NCBI RefSeq assembly: GCF_017355885.1
Contig: NZ_JAFEUU010000004.1
Span: forward strand, 62,001-126,000
Source: Sabulicella rubraurantiaca
GTDB taxonomy: Bacteria > Pseudomonadota > Alphaproteobacteria > Acetobacterales > Acetobacteraceae
DNA: 64,000 nt
Direction: 5' to 3'
The position numbers and the translations under genes are program-made. The notes beneath the pieces were generated by a model. That model worked only from the letters and a program-made list of their open reading frames with translations, had not been told where the DNA came from and made no database searches. Below are positions 36,540 through 44,942 of the stretch, in pieces (the first letter of the stretch is position 1; each line of letters opens with the position of its first letter).

Positions 36540-36603
36540 GGTCTCTACCCTTCCAATGCCTGTTCGGACCGTCCCGATCCCGAATGGGCATGGACGGCGC
36601 TTA

Positions 36604-36677
36604 TGCTGCGATGCAGCAAAACCTATCTAGGCGAGGCGCAAGCTGGGTGCAAGAGATTTTTTGTGCAGCGCACAAAA
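36604..36677 (-). promoter_or_regulatory. Phasin promoter with two TGC-N3-GCA palindromes
   Basis: On the minus strand a -35 TTGCAC (36652-36647) and -10 TAGATA (36629-36624) are separated by exactly 17 bases. TGCTGC-GAT-GCAGCA (36604-36618) sits over the expected transcription start. It contains CTGC-N3-GCAG, the motif reported for the PHB-responsive repressor PhaR in Rhodobacter/Paracoccus. TTTTGTGC-AGC-GCACAAAA (36659-36677), a perfect 8-bp inverted repeat, abuts the -35 on its upstream side. Promoter and sites are seen; PhaR control is inferred. Confidence 0.7.
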
Positions 36678-36809
36678 TCCGTTAACCTACGGATAGAGCC
36701 TGATTTTGCCCGAAACCGCTGGACAGGCCCAAGGGCTTGGTGTTCCCTGGACGCGGATGGTTCCGCGCCTGGGGGGGTGCGCATCCGTCAAATGGGGGGA
36801 TTTCCTGAG

Positions 36810-37970
36810 ATGCGACTGCCTGTCCTCGCACGGCAACTAGCCATGTGCGCTGCCTTTGCCGTGACCGCGGCCCTCCCTGCCAGGGCGCAGCTTCTCGAAA
36901 GTCCCCGCTACGCCTCCATCGTGACCGAGGCCCGGACGGGCAACGTGCTTTCCGCCGCCAATGCCGATGAGCTCCGGCACCCCGCCTCGCTCACGAAGAT
37001 GATGACCCTCTACATGCTGTTCGAGGCCCTGCAGGCCGGCCGCATGGACCTTTCGACCCCCATCCAGTTCTCCTGGCACGCGGCCTCCCGCCCCCCCTCC
37101 AAGCTTGGCGTCCCGGCCGGCGGCACGATCAGCACCGAGACGGCGATCTTGGCCCTCGTCACCCGGTCGGCCAACGACGTCGCCTCGGCCGTGGGTGAAC
37201 ACCTGGCGGGCAGCGAAGAGGCCTTCGGCCGCATGATGACCATGCGCGCCCGCTCCCTCGGCATGACGCGCACCACCTTCCGCAACGCCTCCGGCCTGCC
37301 CGACCCCGAGCAGGTGACGACGGCCCGCGACATGGCGCTGCTCGGCCGCCGCCTCTTCATGGATTTCCCGGACCGCTACTCTTATTTCGCGGTGACGCAG
37401 TTCGCCCATGGGCGGCAGATGATCCGTAACCATAACGGCATGCTGCACGACTATCCGGGCGCCGACGGCATCAAGACCGGCTTCATCAACGCCTCCGGCT
37501 TCAACATCGTGACCTCCGCCCAGCGCGACGGGGTGCGGCTGGTCGGCGCCGTGTTTGGCGGCAATTCCTGGTACCAGCGCAACCGCCACATGGCTGAACT
37601 CCTCGACGACGGCTTCGAGCGAATGGGCGTGCGCCGCGGCGCCGTCATGGCCTCCGCCCCCGTTTCCCGTCCCGCCCCGATCCGCGTCGTGGCCCCCATC
37701 GCCATGCCGAACACGGCGGCTTCCCGTCGCGCTGCCGCTTCCGCCAGCCGCGCCGAGGGGAGCCGAGCCCAGGGAAGCCGCGCCGCGATGGCGCGCCCGG
37801 TCGCCCGGCCGTCGGCGCAGCTGCCAGTCCGCGTGATCCATCGCCCGACTGCCCCCACGCGCCCTACCGCTTCCCGCCCCGCTTCCGCTAGCTCCGCCGC
37901 GACTCCCGCGCCGCGCTCGCGCCCCGCGACCTCTCCCGCGCGCCCGGCCTCCCGGTCCACCCGAGGCTGA
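36810..37970 (+). CDS. D-alanyl-D-alanine carboxypeptidase (penicillin-binding protein, S11) with basic C-terminal tail
   Basis: 386 residues. A signal peptide (LAMCAAFAVTAALPARAQ) precedes an S11 carboxypeptidase domain that trims the terminal D-Ala of peptidoglycan stems. Catalytic motifs: SLTK (Ser60, Lys63), SAN (120-122) and KTG (222-224). From about residue 275 the enzyme gives way to a tail of some 110 residues made almost only of Ala, Arg, Ser, Pro and Thr, highly basic and presumably disordered, instead of the usual PBP5 C-terminal domain and amphipathic anchor. Start ATG 36810 follows GGGGGA; Met at 36792 is an in-frame alternative. Confidence 0.92.
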   Translation: MRLPVLARQLAMCAAFAVTAALPARAQLLESPRYASIVTEARTGNVLSAANADELRHPASLTKMMTLYMLFEALQAGRMDLSTPIQFSWHAASRPPSKLGVPAGGTISTETAILALVTRSANDVASAVGEHLAGSEEAFGRMMTMRARSLGMTRTTFRNASGLPDPEQVTTARDMALLGRRLFMDFPDRYSYFAVTQFAHGRQMIRNHNGMLHDYPGADGIKTGFINASGFNIVTSAQRDGVRLVGAVFGGNSWYQRNRHMAELLDDGFERMGVRRGAVMASAPVSRPAPIRVVAPIAMPNTAASRRAAASASRAEGSRAQGSRAAMARPVARPSAQLPVRVIHRPTAPTRPTASRPASASSAATPAPRSRPATSPARPASRSTRG

Positions 37971-38042
37971 CGCGCGCCCCGCTTGGCGAAGGGAGCCGGG
38001 CGTGGCATCCCGGCCCGACAGCTCTTGCGGAGTGAACGCCTC

Positions 38043-38912
38043 GTGACCAAGCCTCTCAGGAAGGCCGTGATGCCGGTGGCCGGCCTCGGCACCCGGTTCC
38101 TTCCCGCTACCAAGACCGTCGCCAAGGAACTCCTGCCGGTCGTGGACCGGCCTCTGATCCAGTACGCGGTGGACGAGGCGCGCGAGGCGGGGATCGAGCA
38201 GTTCTGCTTCGTCACCGGCCGCGGCAAGACCGCCATCGTCGAACAGTTCGACGTCGCCTACGAGCTCGAGCGCACGCTGGAGGAGCGCGGCAAGGCCAAG
38301 GAGCTGGCCGAGCTTCGTGCTGCCGCCCTGCCCCCCGGCTCCGTCGTGACCACCCGGCAGCAGGTGCCGATGGGACTCGGCCACGCCATCTGGAGCGCCC
38401 GGCACTTCATCAACGACGAGCCCTTCGCGATCCTCCTGCCCGACGACCTGATGATGTGCGACGTGTCCTGCACGAAGCAGCTGGCCGACGCCTATCGCGA
38501 GACGGGCGGCAACGTCGTCGCGGTCGAGGAAGTCCCCCGAGAGCGGGTGAACAAGTACGGCGTCCTTGCCCCCGGCAAGGATGATGGTCGCCTCGTCGAG
38601 GTGAAGGGCCTCGTCGAGAAGCCGAAGGTGGAGGAGGCGCCCTCCAACCTCACGGTCATCGGCCGCTACGTGCTGATGCCCGAGGTGATCGGTCACCTGT
38701 CCAAGATGGAGAAGGGCGCGGGTGGCGAGGTCCAGCTGACCGACGGCATGGCGAAGCTGATCGGTTCCCAGCCCTTCCACGGGCTGCGCTATCAGGGCCG
38801 GCGCTTCGACTGCGGCGACAAGCTGGGCTTCCTGGAGGCGCAGATCGCCTTCGCCCTGCGCCGTCCCGACCTCGCGGACGGAGTCCGCGCCTTCCTTCCC
38901 TCCTATCGCTGA
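38043..38912 (+). CDS. galU: UTP-glucose-1-phosphate uridylyltransferase
   Basis: 289-290 residues making UDP-glucose from UTP and glucose-1-phosphate for surface polysaccharides and lipid glycosylation. The nucleotide-binding motif KAVMPVAGLGTRFLPATKTV is at the N-terminus, with KELLPVVDRPLIQY, FAILLPDDL and VEKPK further on. I choose GTG 38043, giving the usual length. The upstream TTG at 37983 adds 20 residues not expected in the family. Followed after eight bases by the phosphohexomutase gene that supplies its substrate. Confidence 0.93.
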   Translation: MTKPLRKAVMPVAGLGTRFLPATKTVAKELLPVVDRPLIQYAVDEAREAGIEQFCFVTGRGKTAIVEQFDVAYELERTLEERGKAKELAELRAAALPPGSVVTTRQQVPMGLGHAIWSARHFINDEPFAILLPDDLMMCDVSCTKQLADAYRETGGNVVAVEEVPRERVNKYGVLAPGKDDGRLVEVKGLVEKPKVEEAPSNLTVIGRYVLMPEVIGHLSKMEKGAGGEVQLTDGMAKLIGSQPFHGLRYQGRRFDCGDKLGFLEAQIAFALRRPDLADGVRAFLPSYR

Positions 38913-38920
38913 GGCGCCCC

Positions 38921-40333
38921 ATGGCTGGCTTTTCCCACAGCTTCGACCCGACGACTCTGCGCGAGTACGACATCCGCGGAATCGTCGGGAAGACCCTCTC
39001 GGGCGATGACGCCTTCGCCATCGGGCGGGTCTTCGGCACCATCGTGTCCCGCGCCGGAGGTTCCCGCGTGGCGGTGGGCCGGGACGGACGGCTTTCCTCG
39101 CCGGATCTGGAGCCACGCCTCGTCGCCGGGCTGATGGCGAGCGGCATGGAGGTGCTGCGCGTCGGCACCGGGCCAACCCCCCTGCTCTACTACGCTGCGT
39201 ACGCGCTGGAGGCGGACGGGGCCATCATGGTTACGGGCAGCCACAACCCGCCCGACTACAACGGCTTCAAGTCGATGCTCGGCCGCAAGCCCTTCTTCGG
39301 CAAGGACATCCAGGAGCTGGGCCGCATGGCCGCCGCCGGCGACGTGGTGCCGGAAGCCAAGGGCAGCGAGCGCAGCGTGGACCTCGCGGCCGACTACGTC
39401 GCCCGGATGATGAAGGATTACGATGGCGGCGACCGGGCCCTCACGGTGGTCTGGGATCCCGGCAATGGCTCGGGCGCGGAGATCGTGAACCGGCTGGTGC
39501 AGGAGATCCCGGGCCGGCACACCGTCATCAACGGCACGATCGACGGCACCTTCCCGGCCCACCACCCCGACCCCACCGTGGCCAAGAATTTGGAGCAGAT
39601 CATCGCCGAGGTGGCGCGGGTGGGCGCCGATCTGGGCATCGCCCTGGATGGCGACGCCGACCGCATCGGCGTGGTGGACAATGAGGGCAACATCCTGTTC
39701 GGCGATCAGCTTCTGGTCGTGCTGGCGCGCGACGTCCTGCGGCAGCGCCCGGGCGAGACCATCATCGCGGACGTGAAGGCCAGCCAGGTCCTGTTCGACG
39801 AGGTGGCGAAGGCCGGCGGCAAGCCGCTGATGTGGAAGACCGGCCACTCCCTGATCAAGGCCAAGATGGCCGAGACGGGCGCGCCGCTGGCCGGAGAGAT
39901 GTCCGGCCACATCTTCTTCGCCGACAAGTGGTACGGCTTCGACGACGCTCTGTATTCCGCCGTGCGCCTGCTGGGCATCGTGGCACGGATGGACGGGACG
40001 CTGTCCCAGGTGCGCGCCGCCATGCCGCAGGTGATCAACACCCCCGAACTGCGCTTCGACTGTGACGAGGCCCGCAAGTTCTCCGTGGTGGAGGAAGTGC
40101 GCCAGCGCCTCGCCGCCGAGGGGGCGGATGTCTCGGCCGTGGACGGCGTCCGGGTGAACTCCTCCGATGGCTGGTGGCTTCTGCGCGCCTCCAACACCCA
40201 GGCCGTGCTGGTCGCCCGCTGCGAGGCGTCGAGCGAGGAAGGGCTGGAGCGTCTCAAGGCGCAGCTCGTCCGGCAGCTGGAAGCCTCCGGCCTCGCGGCA
40301 CCAGATTTCTCGGGCAACAACGCGGGGCATTGA
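38921..40333 (+). CDS. Phosphomannomutase/phosphoglucomutase
   Basis: 470-residue alpha-D-phosphohexomutase interconverting hexose 6- and 1-phosphates. The phosphoserine loop VTGSHNPP (Ser107), metal loop DGDADRIG (about 245), sugar-binding loop GEMSGHIFF and phosphate-binding loop RASNTQAVLVARCE are all present in order. AlgC/ManB-like, typical length. Forms a pair with galU, consistent with nucleotide-sugar supply for exopolysaccharide or LPS. Confidence 0.94.
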   Translation: MAGFSHSFDPTTLREYDIRGIVGKTLSGDDAFAIGRVFGTIVSRAGGSRVAVGRDGRLSSPDLEPRLVAGLMASGMEVLRVGTGPTPLLYYAAYALEADGAIMVTGSHNPPDYNGFKSMLGRKPFFGKDIQELGRMAAAGDVVPEAKGSERSVDLAADYVARMMKDYDGGDRALTVVWDPGNGSGAEIVNRLVQEIPGRHTVINGTIDGTFPAHHPDPTVAKNLEQIIAEVARVGADLGIALDGDADRIGVVDNEGNILFGDQLLVVLARDVLRQRPGETIIADVKASQVLFDEVAKAGGKPLMWKTGHSLIKAKMAETGAPLAGEMSGHIFFADKWYGFDDALYSAVRLLGIVARMDGTLSQVRAAMPQVINTPELRFDCDEARKFSVVEEVRQRLAAEGADVSAVDGVRVNSSDGWWLLRASNTQAVLVARCEASSEEGLERLKAQLVRQLEASGLAAPDFSGNNAGH

Positions 40334-40364
40334 CCCCGCGGCGCGGGCGTCACCAAATCTCCGA

Positions 40365-40392
40365 GCGCGGCCCCGAAACAAGAGGGCCGCGC
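40365..40392 (+). promoter_or_regulatory. Hairpin directly upstream of a ribosome binding site
   Basis: Perfect 9-bp stem GCGCGGCCC / GGGCCGCGC with a 10-base AG-rich loop, ending one base before the AAGGAGG (40394-40400) of the Bug gene. Another stem CGCGGGG/CCCCGCG (40321-40340) overlaps the mutase stop. No T-tract follows. Could limit readthrough from the galU-mutase pair or affect initiation at the Bug gene. Confidence 0.45.
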
Positions 40393-40406
40393 GAAGGAGG
40401 AAGTCC

Positions 40407-41378
40407 ATGACGACTCGCCGCGCGCTCCTGGCCGCCCCGCTTTTCCTGCCCGCGCTCGCCCGCGCGCAGAACTGGACCCCCAGTGGTCCCATCCGCATCA
40501 TCGTGCCCTTCCCGGCCGGCGGCACGACCGACATCCTTGCCCGCCTTTACGCGCAGCGCCTGACGGAAACGCTCGGCAGTTCCGTGGTCGTGGAAAATCG
40601 CGGCGGGGCGGGTGGGTCCATCGGCGCGGACGTGGTGGCGAAGGCGGCGCCCGACGGGCAGACCCTGCTCTTCCACAACCTGACCTTCAGCACCACCACC
40701 GCGGCGCTGGAGCACATGGGCCGCGCACCGCACTCCATCGAGCGCGACTTCGCCCCCATCACCCTGGGCGCCAATGTCCCGATGATGCTGCTCGTCGCCA
40801 AGGATGTGCCCGTCAACAATCTGCGCGACATGGTGGAGTGGGCGAAGCGCCAGCCCACCACGCCTTTCTATGGCTCCACCGGCCCCGGCTCGACCATGAA
40901 CCTGGTCGGCGAGGTGCTGAAGCGTGACGGCAGCTTCCCCATGGAGCACGTACCCTTCCGCGGCGCCGCGCCCCTGGTGCAGGAGATGCTGGCGGGCCGC
41001 ATCCACTTCGGCGGCGACCAGCTTTCCTCCTCGCTCCAGCACATTCGCGGCGGGGCGCTGAAGCCCGTCGCCACGCTCTCGGCCACGCGCGCCCGCGCCG
41101 TGCCGGACGTGCCCACGGTGCGGGAACAGGGCTTCCCCAATGCCGAGCTTCTCGGCTGGAACGGGTTCTTCGCCCCGGCCCGCACGCCGGAGCCGATCCT
41201 GACACGCCTGCACACGGAGATCGCGGCAGCGGCGCGCCACGCGCCCGTCGCCGCCCGCATCGAGGAACTGGGCGCCGAGCCGGGCGGCAACTCGCCCGCC
41301 GAGTTCGGCGCCATGGTCCATGCCCAGGTTGCGCATGTGCGCCCGCTGGTGCGGGAGCTGCAGCTACAGATGGGCTGA
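40407..41378 (+). CDS. Bug-family solute-binding protein, third
   Basis: 323 residues with a signal peptide (TTRRALLAAPLFLPALARAQ) and Bug motifs PIRIIVPFPAGGTTDILARL, VVVENRGGAGGSIGADVV and PFYGSTGPGSTMNLVGEVL. A strong AAGGAGG precedes the ATG. No TctA/TctB genes adjoin. Its stop is three bases from the convergent amine oxidase, which with the D-threonine aldolase-like gene could form an amino-acid or amine utilisation locus (inference). Confidence 0.92.
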   Translation: MTTRRALLAAPLFLPALARAQNWTPSGPIRIIVPFPAGGTTDILARLYAQRLTETLGSSVVVENRGGAGGSIGADVVAKAAPDGQTLLFHNLTFSTTTAALEHMGRAPHSIERDFAPITLGANVPMMLLVAKDVPVNNLRDMVEWAKRQPTTPFYGSTGPGSTMNLVGEVLKRDGSFPMEHVPFRGAAPLVQEMLAGRIHFGGDQLSSSLQHIRGGALKPVATLSATRARAVPDVPTVREQGFPNAELLGWNGFFAPARTPEPILTRLHTEIAAAARHAPVAARIEELGAEPGGNSPAEFGAMVHAQVAHVRPLVRELQLQMG

Positions 41379-41381
41379 ACC

Positions 41382-42608
41382 CTAACGGGCGAGGCGCGAC
41401 GCCGCCTCGCCCGACAGCCACGCCCCGGCCACCGTGCCGGCGAAGCGCGAATGTGCCGCTTCCCCGGCGAAGACCAGCCGCCCATCGCCCAGGGGCTGCG
41501 CCAGAACGGCGCGGCTGCCGTGATGCCCAGGCCGGGCATGGGTGTAGGCGCCCAGGAACAGCGGATCCGCGCCCCAGCGTGTCAGTGTCGCGGGGCCAAA
41601 TGGCAGGTCCCCGAAGATGTCGCGCAAATCGCGCCGCGCCGCTGCCTCCAGCGCCGCTGGCCCTTCGCGCGACAATTCCCAGGCGTGCTCGCCGCCCACG
41701 AAGCCGAAAAGGTGGTCGCGACCGAAGGGACGGCAGATCCAACCGAAGGGAAGCGGCGCGGCGGCGCTGGGCACTTGGCGGACCGAATGAAAGGGCGGAA
41801 CGGGGAAACGCTCCGGCTCCGGCAGGCGGAAGCCCAGCTTGGTGAGCAGCCCCATCGGCAGCCCATGGACCGCTTCCATCACCTCGGGCGGAAGGTCGGG
41901 GGTGAAGCGGATGCCGCCCGAAGCCAGCACCCCGGTCGAGACGGTGACGATGGCCGAGCGCGCCCGCACCGCGCCGAAGCCGCCTTCTGCCACGACGCCC
42001 GCCCCGTCCCAGCGCAGCCTCTCCACCCGTGCGCCGAGGCGGATGGGAAGTCCCTCCGCCAGACGCGCGACGATCGCACCCACACCCTGCTCGGGCAGGA
42101 GGTTCGGGCCGCCCAGATCCGTCTTGAGGAAATCCTCGAGCGAGATCGTCTCCAGCGGCGCCGCATTGATCTGGTTGCCGAGCCAGTGGGCGATGCTGGC
42201 ACTCCAGCGTCCGCCGCGCGGCGCCACCTCCGCGACCGACACATCCGGTCCATCGCGCGAGGCCTCCACCGCCGCGTCGAAGTCATCGGCTGCGCTTGCG
42301 TGGTCGTCCAGCTCCTCCTTCGTCGCGAAGCGCGTGCCGAGCCAGAGGTGCCGCTCCCGCAACGCGTCATGGTCGCAGGCGGGGCCGGCATGGGGGGTGA
42401 GCGGATTCTCGTTGGCCTGGTGCAGCCATGTCGCACCATGGTCGAAGGGCGCGCCCAGCGAGGTGGATTCGGTGAAGGCGCGCCCGCCGACGCGCCCGCC
42501 GCCTTCCAGGACCACGCAGCTTCGCCCAGCGTCGCGCAAGGCCCGGGCCGCCGCGATGCCGGCGCATCCCGCGCCGATCACCACCACCTCTGGATCGCTG
42601 GGGATCAT
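41382..42608 (-). CDS. FAD-dependent amine oxidase family protein
   Basis: 408-residue flavoprotein of the monoamine/polyamine oxidase family. The dinucleotide motif VVVIGAGCAGIAAARAL opens the protein, GGRVGGRAFTE is the GG-doublet motif, FDHGATWLH the substrate-side segment, and VFAGEAAHSRFAGTVAGAWLSGEAAA-type sequence forms the C-terminal FAD loop. Start ATG 42608 gives the family's normal beginning; the upstream frame lies in the divergent gene. Likely oxidises an amine or amino acid to the imine with peroxide formation. Substrate unknown. Confidence 0.9.
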   Translation of the reverse strand: MIPSDPEVVVIGAGCAGIAAARALRDAGRSCVVLEGGGRVGGRAFTESTSLGAPFDHGATWLHQANENPLTPHAGPACDHDALRERHLWLGTRFATKEELDDHASAADDFDAAVEASRDGPDVSVAEVAPRGGRWSASIAHWLGNQINAAPLETISLEDFLKTDLGGPNLLPEQGVGAIVARLAEGLPIRLGARVERLRWDGAGVVAEGGFGAVRARSAIVTVSTGVLASGGIRFTPDLPPEVMEAVHGLPMGLLTKLGFRLPEPERFPVPPFHSVRQVPSAAAPLPFGWICRPFGRDHLFGFVGGEHAWELSREGPAALEAAARRDLRDIFGDLPFGPATLTRWGADPLFLGAYTHARPGHHGSRAVLAQPLGDGRLVFAGEAAHSRFAGTVAGAWLSGEAASRLAR

Positions 42609-42642
42609 GCCCGCATCATGCGCCCGAAACCGAGGACCGACC

Positions 42643-43752
42643 ATGATGCAGCCGCCGCCCGCCGAACCCGGAATGCGCGAGGAGGAGGTGGATACCCCTG
42701 CCCTCCTGCTCGACCTCGACGCCTTCGAGCACAATCTTGACACCATGGCGGCGCTGCTGGCCGAGCATCCGGTGAAGCTGCGCGCCCATGCCAAGACGCA
42801 TAAATCGCCTGTAATCGCGCGGCTGCAGATGGAGCGCGGCGCCATCGGCCAATGCGTGCAGAAGGTGGCGGAGGCGGAGGTGCTCGCCTGGGGCGGCATC
42901 CCCGACGTGATGGTGACCAACCAGATCTGGGGCGTGCGCAAGCTGGCGCGGCTGATGGGCCTGGCGCGGATCAGCCGCGTCTCGGTCTGCGCCGACGACG
43001 CGGCGCAGGTTGCCGCGATCGAGGCAGCGGCCGAGGTGGCGGGCGTGCGGATCCCGGTGCTGGTCGAAATCGACGTTGGCGCCGCCCGCTGCGGCGTCGA
43101 GCCCGGCCCGCCCGCCGTGGAATTGGCGGAGCGCATCGCCGCCTCGCGCCACCTCCAGTTTGGCGGGTTGCAGGCCTATCATGGCTCCGCACAGCACATC
43201 CGCTCGCCGGAGCAGCGCGCCGAGACGATCCGCGGCGCGGCCGACGCAGCGCGGCGCACGGTGGAGCAACTGCGGCAGCGTGGCCTCGACTGCCCGGTGG
43301 TCGGCGGCGCCGGCACCGGCACCTTCCGCCACGAGGCGGCGAGCGGCGTCTATACGGAGATCCAGGCCGGCTCCTACGCCTTCATGGACGCCGATTACGC
43401 CCGCAACGAGGAGGCGCCGCCCTTCCGCCACGCCCTCTTCGTGCTGGCGACGGTGATGAGCGCGGCCCAGCCGCACATCGCCGTGGTGGATGCGGGCCAT
43501 AAGGCCATCCCGACCGATAGCGGCCTGCCGCTGGTGTGGGAGCGGCCCGGCGTCACCTATGCCGGGGCGAGCGATGAGCATGGCAAGCTGACCGTGGAAG
43601 ATCCGTCGCTGCGCCCGCGCCTGGGGGAGAAGCTGCGCCTCGTCCCCGGCCATTGCGACCCGACGGTAGACCGCTTCGACTGGTATGTGGGTGTCCGCAA
43701 GGGCCGCGTGGAAGCGCTCTGGCCGGTCGCCGCGCGCGGCGCCATGGCCTGA
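42643..43752 (+). CDS. D-threonine aldolase / D-serine dehydratase-like PLP enzyme
   Basis: 369 residues with the alanine-racemase-like PLP barrel at the N-terminus. The PLP lysine lies in LRAHAKTHKSP, phosphate contacts in GAGTGTFRHE, and the C-terminal metal site in PGHCDPTVDRFD (His-Cys-Asp). This set is shared by D-threonine aldolase, D-serine dehydratase and D-threo-3-hydroxyaspartate dehydratase, so reaction choice is open. Start at 42643 (or Met2 at 42646) follows GAGGA. Only 34 bases separate it from the divergent amine oxidase start. Confidence 0.9.
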   Translation: MMQPPPAEPGMREEEVDTPALLLDLDAFEHNLDTMAALLAEHPVKLRAHAKTHKSPVIARLQMERGAIGQCVQKVAEAEVLAWGGIPDVMVTNQIWGVRKLARLMGLARISRVSVCADDAAQVAAIEAAAEVAGVRIPVLVEIDVGAARCGVEPGPPAVELAERIAASRHLQFGGLQAYHGSAQHIRSPEQRAETIRGAADAARRTVEQLRQRGLDCPVVGGAGTGTFRHEAASGVYTEIQAGSYAFMDADYARNEEAPPFRHALFVLATVMSAAQPHIAVVDAGHKAIPTDSGLPLVWERPGVTYAGASDEHGKLTVEDPSLRPRLGEKLRLVPGHCDPTVDRFDWYVGVRKGRVEALWPVAARGAMA

Positions 43753-43753
43753 G

Positions 43754-43798
43754 GCTGAGGCGTGATCCGAGAGGGCGGAGCACGCCTCAGCAACTTTT
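43754..43798 (+). terminator. Intrinsic terminator after the D-threonine aldolase-like gene
   Basis: Perfect 11-bp stem GCTGAGGCGTG / CACGCCTCAGC with a 16-base loop, followed by AAC and TTTT (43795-43798). It begins two bases after the stop codon. The converging HPF-like gene ends 48 bases further. Confidence 0.7.
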
Positions 43799-43845
43799 GC
43801 GGGTCTGATTTACCGCCTCGGTGATTCACCTCGGCGGATCAGGCT

Positions 43846-44202
43846 CTAGAGATCCAGCGCGCCGTCGCGGATCGTCGGGGCGCCCTTCACCTCGGAGCGC
43901 TTGCCAAGCTGCGTGTCGAGGAGGGCGCGCAGCTTGCGCGTCGCCCCCTGCGCGGCCTCGTGCGGCGTCGCGGCGTGGTGCGTCACCGCCACGGGCTTCT
44001 GACCCGTTGGCCGTGCCTCCATGGCGCAGCGCATATCGGTGTCGCCGCCCTTCTTGGGAGAGTTGGCGTCGCCCAGATGCACCTCGATGCGCGTGATCTG
44101 GTCCGCGAAACGGCCTAGCGAACGCTGGATCTCCTCGGCCAGGCGTTGGGAGAACTCCTCGCTGCCGCGAACGCCGTCATCCGTGTTGATCTGGATCTGC
44201 AT
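43846..44202 (-). CDS. HPF/RaiA-like ribosome-associated protein
   Basis: 118 residues. The opening MQIQINTDDGVRGSEEF and central ITRIEVHLGDANSPKKGGDTDMRCAMEARPTGQKPVAVTHHAAT match the short HPF/RaiA (sigma-54 modulation) fold, which binds the 30S decoding region and stops translation in starving cells. The long-form dimerisation domain is absent. An in-frame GTG at 44244 overlapping the upstream stop as GTGA would add 14 residues; the family start favours 44202. Downstream of the J-domain gene. Confidence 0.82.
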   Translation of the reverse strand: MQIQINTDDGVRGSEEFSQRLAEEIQRSLGRFADQITRIEVHLGDANSPKKGGDTDMRCAMEARPTGQKPVAVTHHAATPHEAAQGATRKLRALLDTQLGKRSEVKGAPTIRDGALDL

Positions 44203-44240
44203 GCGGGGAAAACGGGGTCGGGCGGGGGTGGTTTCGCCCC

Positions 44241-44939
44241 TCACCCGCCCAGCAGCACGTCCCGCGCTTCGTTCACCTGGGCGGCAAGCCAGTCGCTGCC
44301 GCCGCGATCGGGGTGGGCGGATTGCATCAGGCGACGATGCGCGGCGCGGATCTCCGCCTCCGTCGCCCCTTCGGAGAGCCCCAGGACCGAAAGCGCCTGC
44401 TCCCGCCCCATCCGGCCGCCGGGGGAACGCGGTGGCTCCTCATGGAGGGATTCCTCTCGCCAGCCGGGGTGGGCGCGGTCGAGCCATGCTTCCAGCAGGC
44501 CAACGCTCTCATGATCCGCAGCCGCGCAATGCTCCAGCAGCATCAGCAGTTCCGGCAGGGAAAGGCCGGCGAGTTCCCGCCCACCGAAGGGGCCCTGGCG
44601 GACCCGGCCGGACAGGGCACCGGTTTCCATGTCGAGCCGCATCTCCAGCGTCTCGGTCTCGACGCCGCTGGCCTCGCCGCCCGGGGAAGGCCGTCGGAAG
44701 CGGCGTCGTGTCCACCAGCCTCGCAGCGCTTGGCCGATGGCGGGGCCGAAGAGAAACAGCGCCCAGAAAGCACCGGCCCCGCGCCCGCTCAGCAGCAGCA
44801 GCATCACCAGAAAAGCCCCAGCAATGCCGAGGAACCAGATCAGCACCACCTTCACCTGCCCAGGCTTCGCGTTGGCGAAGCCGTGCAGCAGCACCAGGGC
44901 CAGCACCAGCGCCAGCCCGCCCAGGGCGAGGTAGCCCAC
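44241..44939 (-). CDS. Membrane-anchored J-domain protein
   Basis: 232 residues. Two N-terminal membrane helices (about 2-20 and 30-50), a linker with Arg-rich and acidic parts, and a C-terminal J domain (about 175-232) with QALSVLGLSEGATEAEIRAAHRRLMQSAHPDRGG. It carries the HPD tripeptide that stimulates DnaK ATPase. This membrane-plus-C-terminal-J layout resembles DjlA/Tim14-like co-chaperones. Starts with GTG three bases after the VWA gene. Client proteins unknown; neighbours hint at ribosome or stress-linked work. Confidence 0.88.
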   Translation of the reverse strand: MGYLALGGLALVLALVLLHGFANAKPGQVKVVLIWFLGIAGAFLVMLLLLSGRGAGAFWALFLFGPAIGQALRGWWTRRRFRRPSPGGEASGVETETLEMRLDMETGALSGRVRQGPFGGRELAGLSLPELLMLLEHCAAADHESVGLLEAWLDRAHPGWREESLHEEPPRSPGGRMGREQALSVLGLSEGATEAEIRAAHRRLMQSAHPDRGGSDWLAAQVNEARDVLLGG

Positions 44940-44942
44940 CGC

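Noticed and set aside
38903-40534. 543-codon minus-strand frame opposite the phosphohexomutase
   Set aside because: Mirror of a confidently identified gene; Gly/His-rich with no family resemblance.
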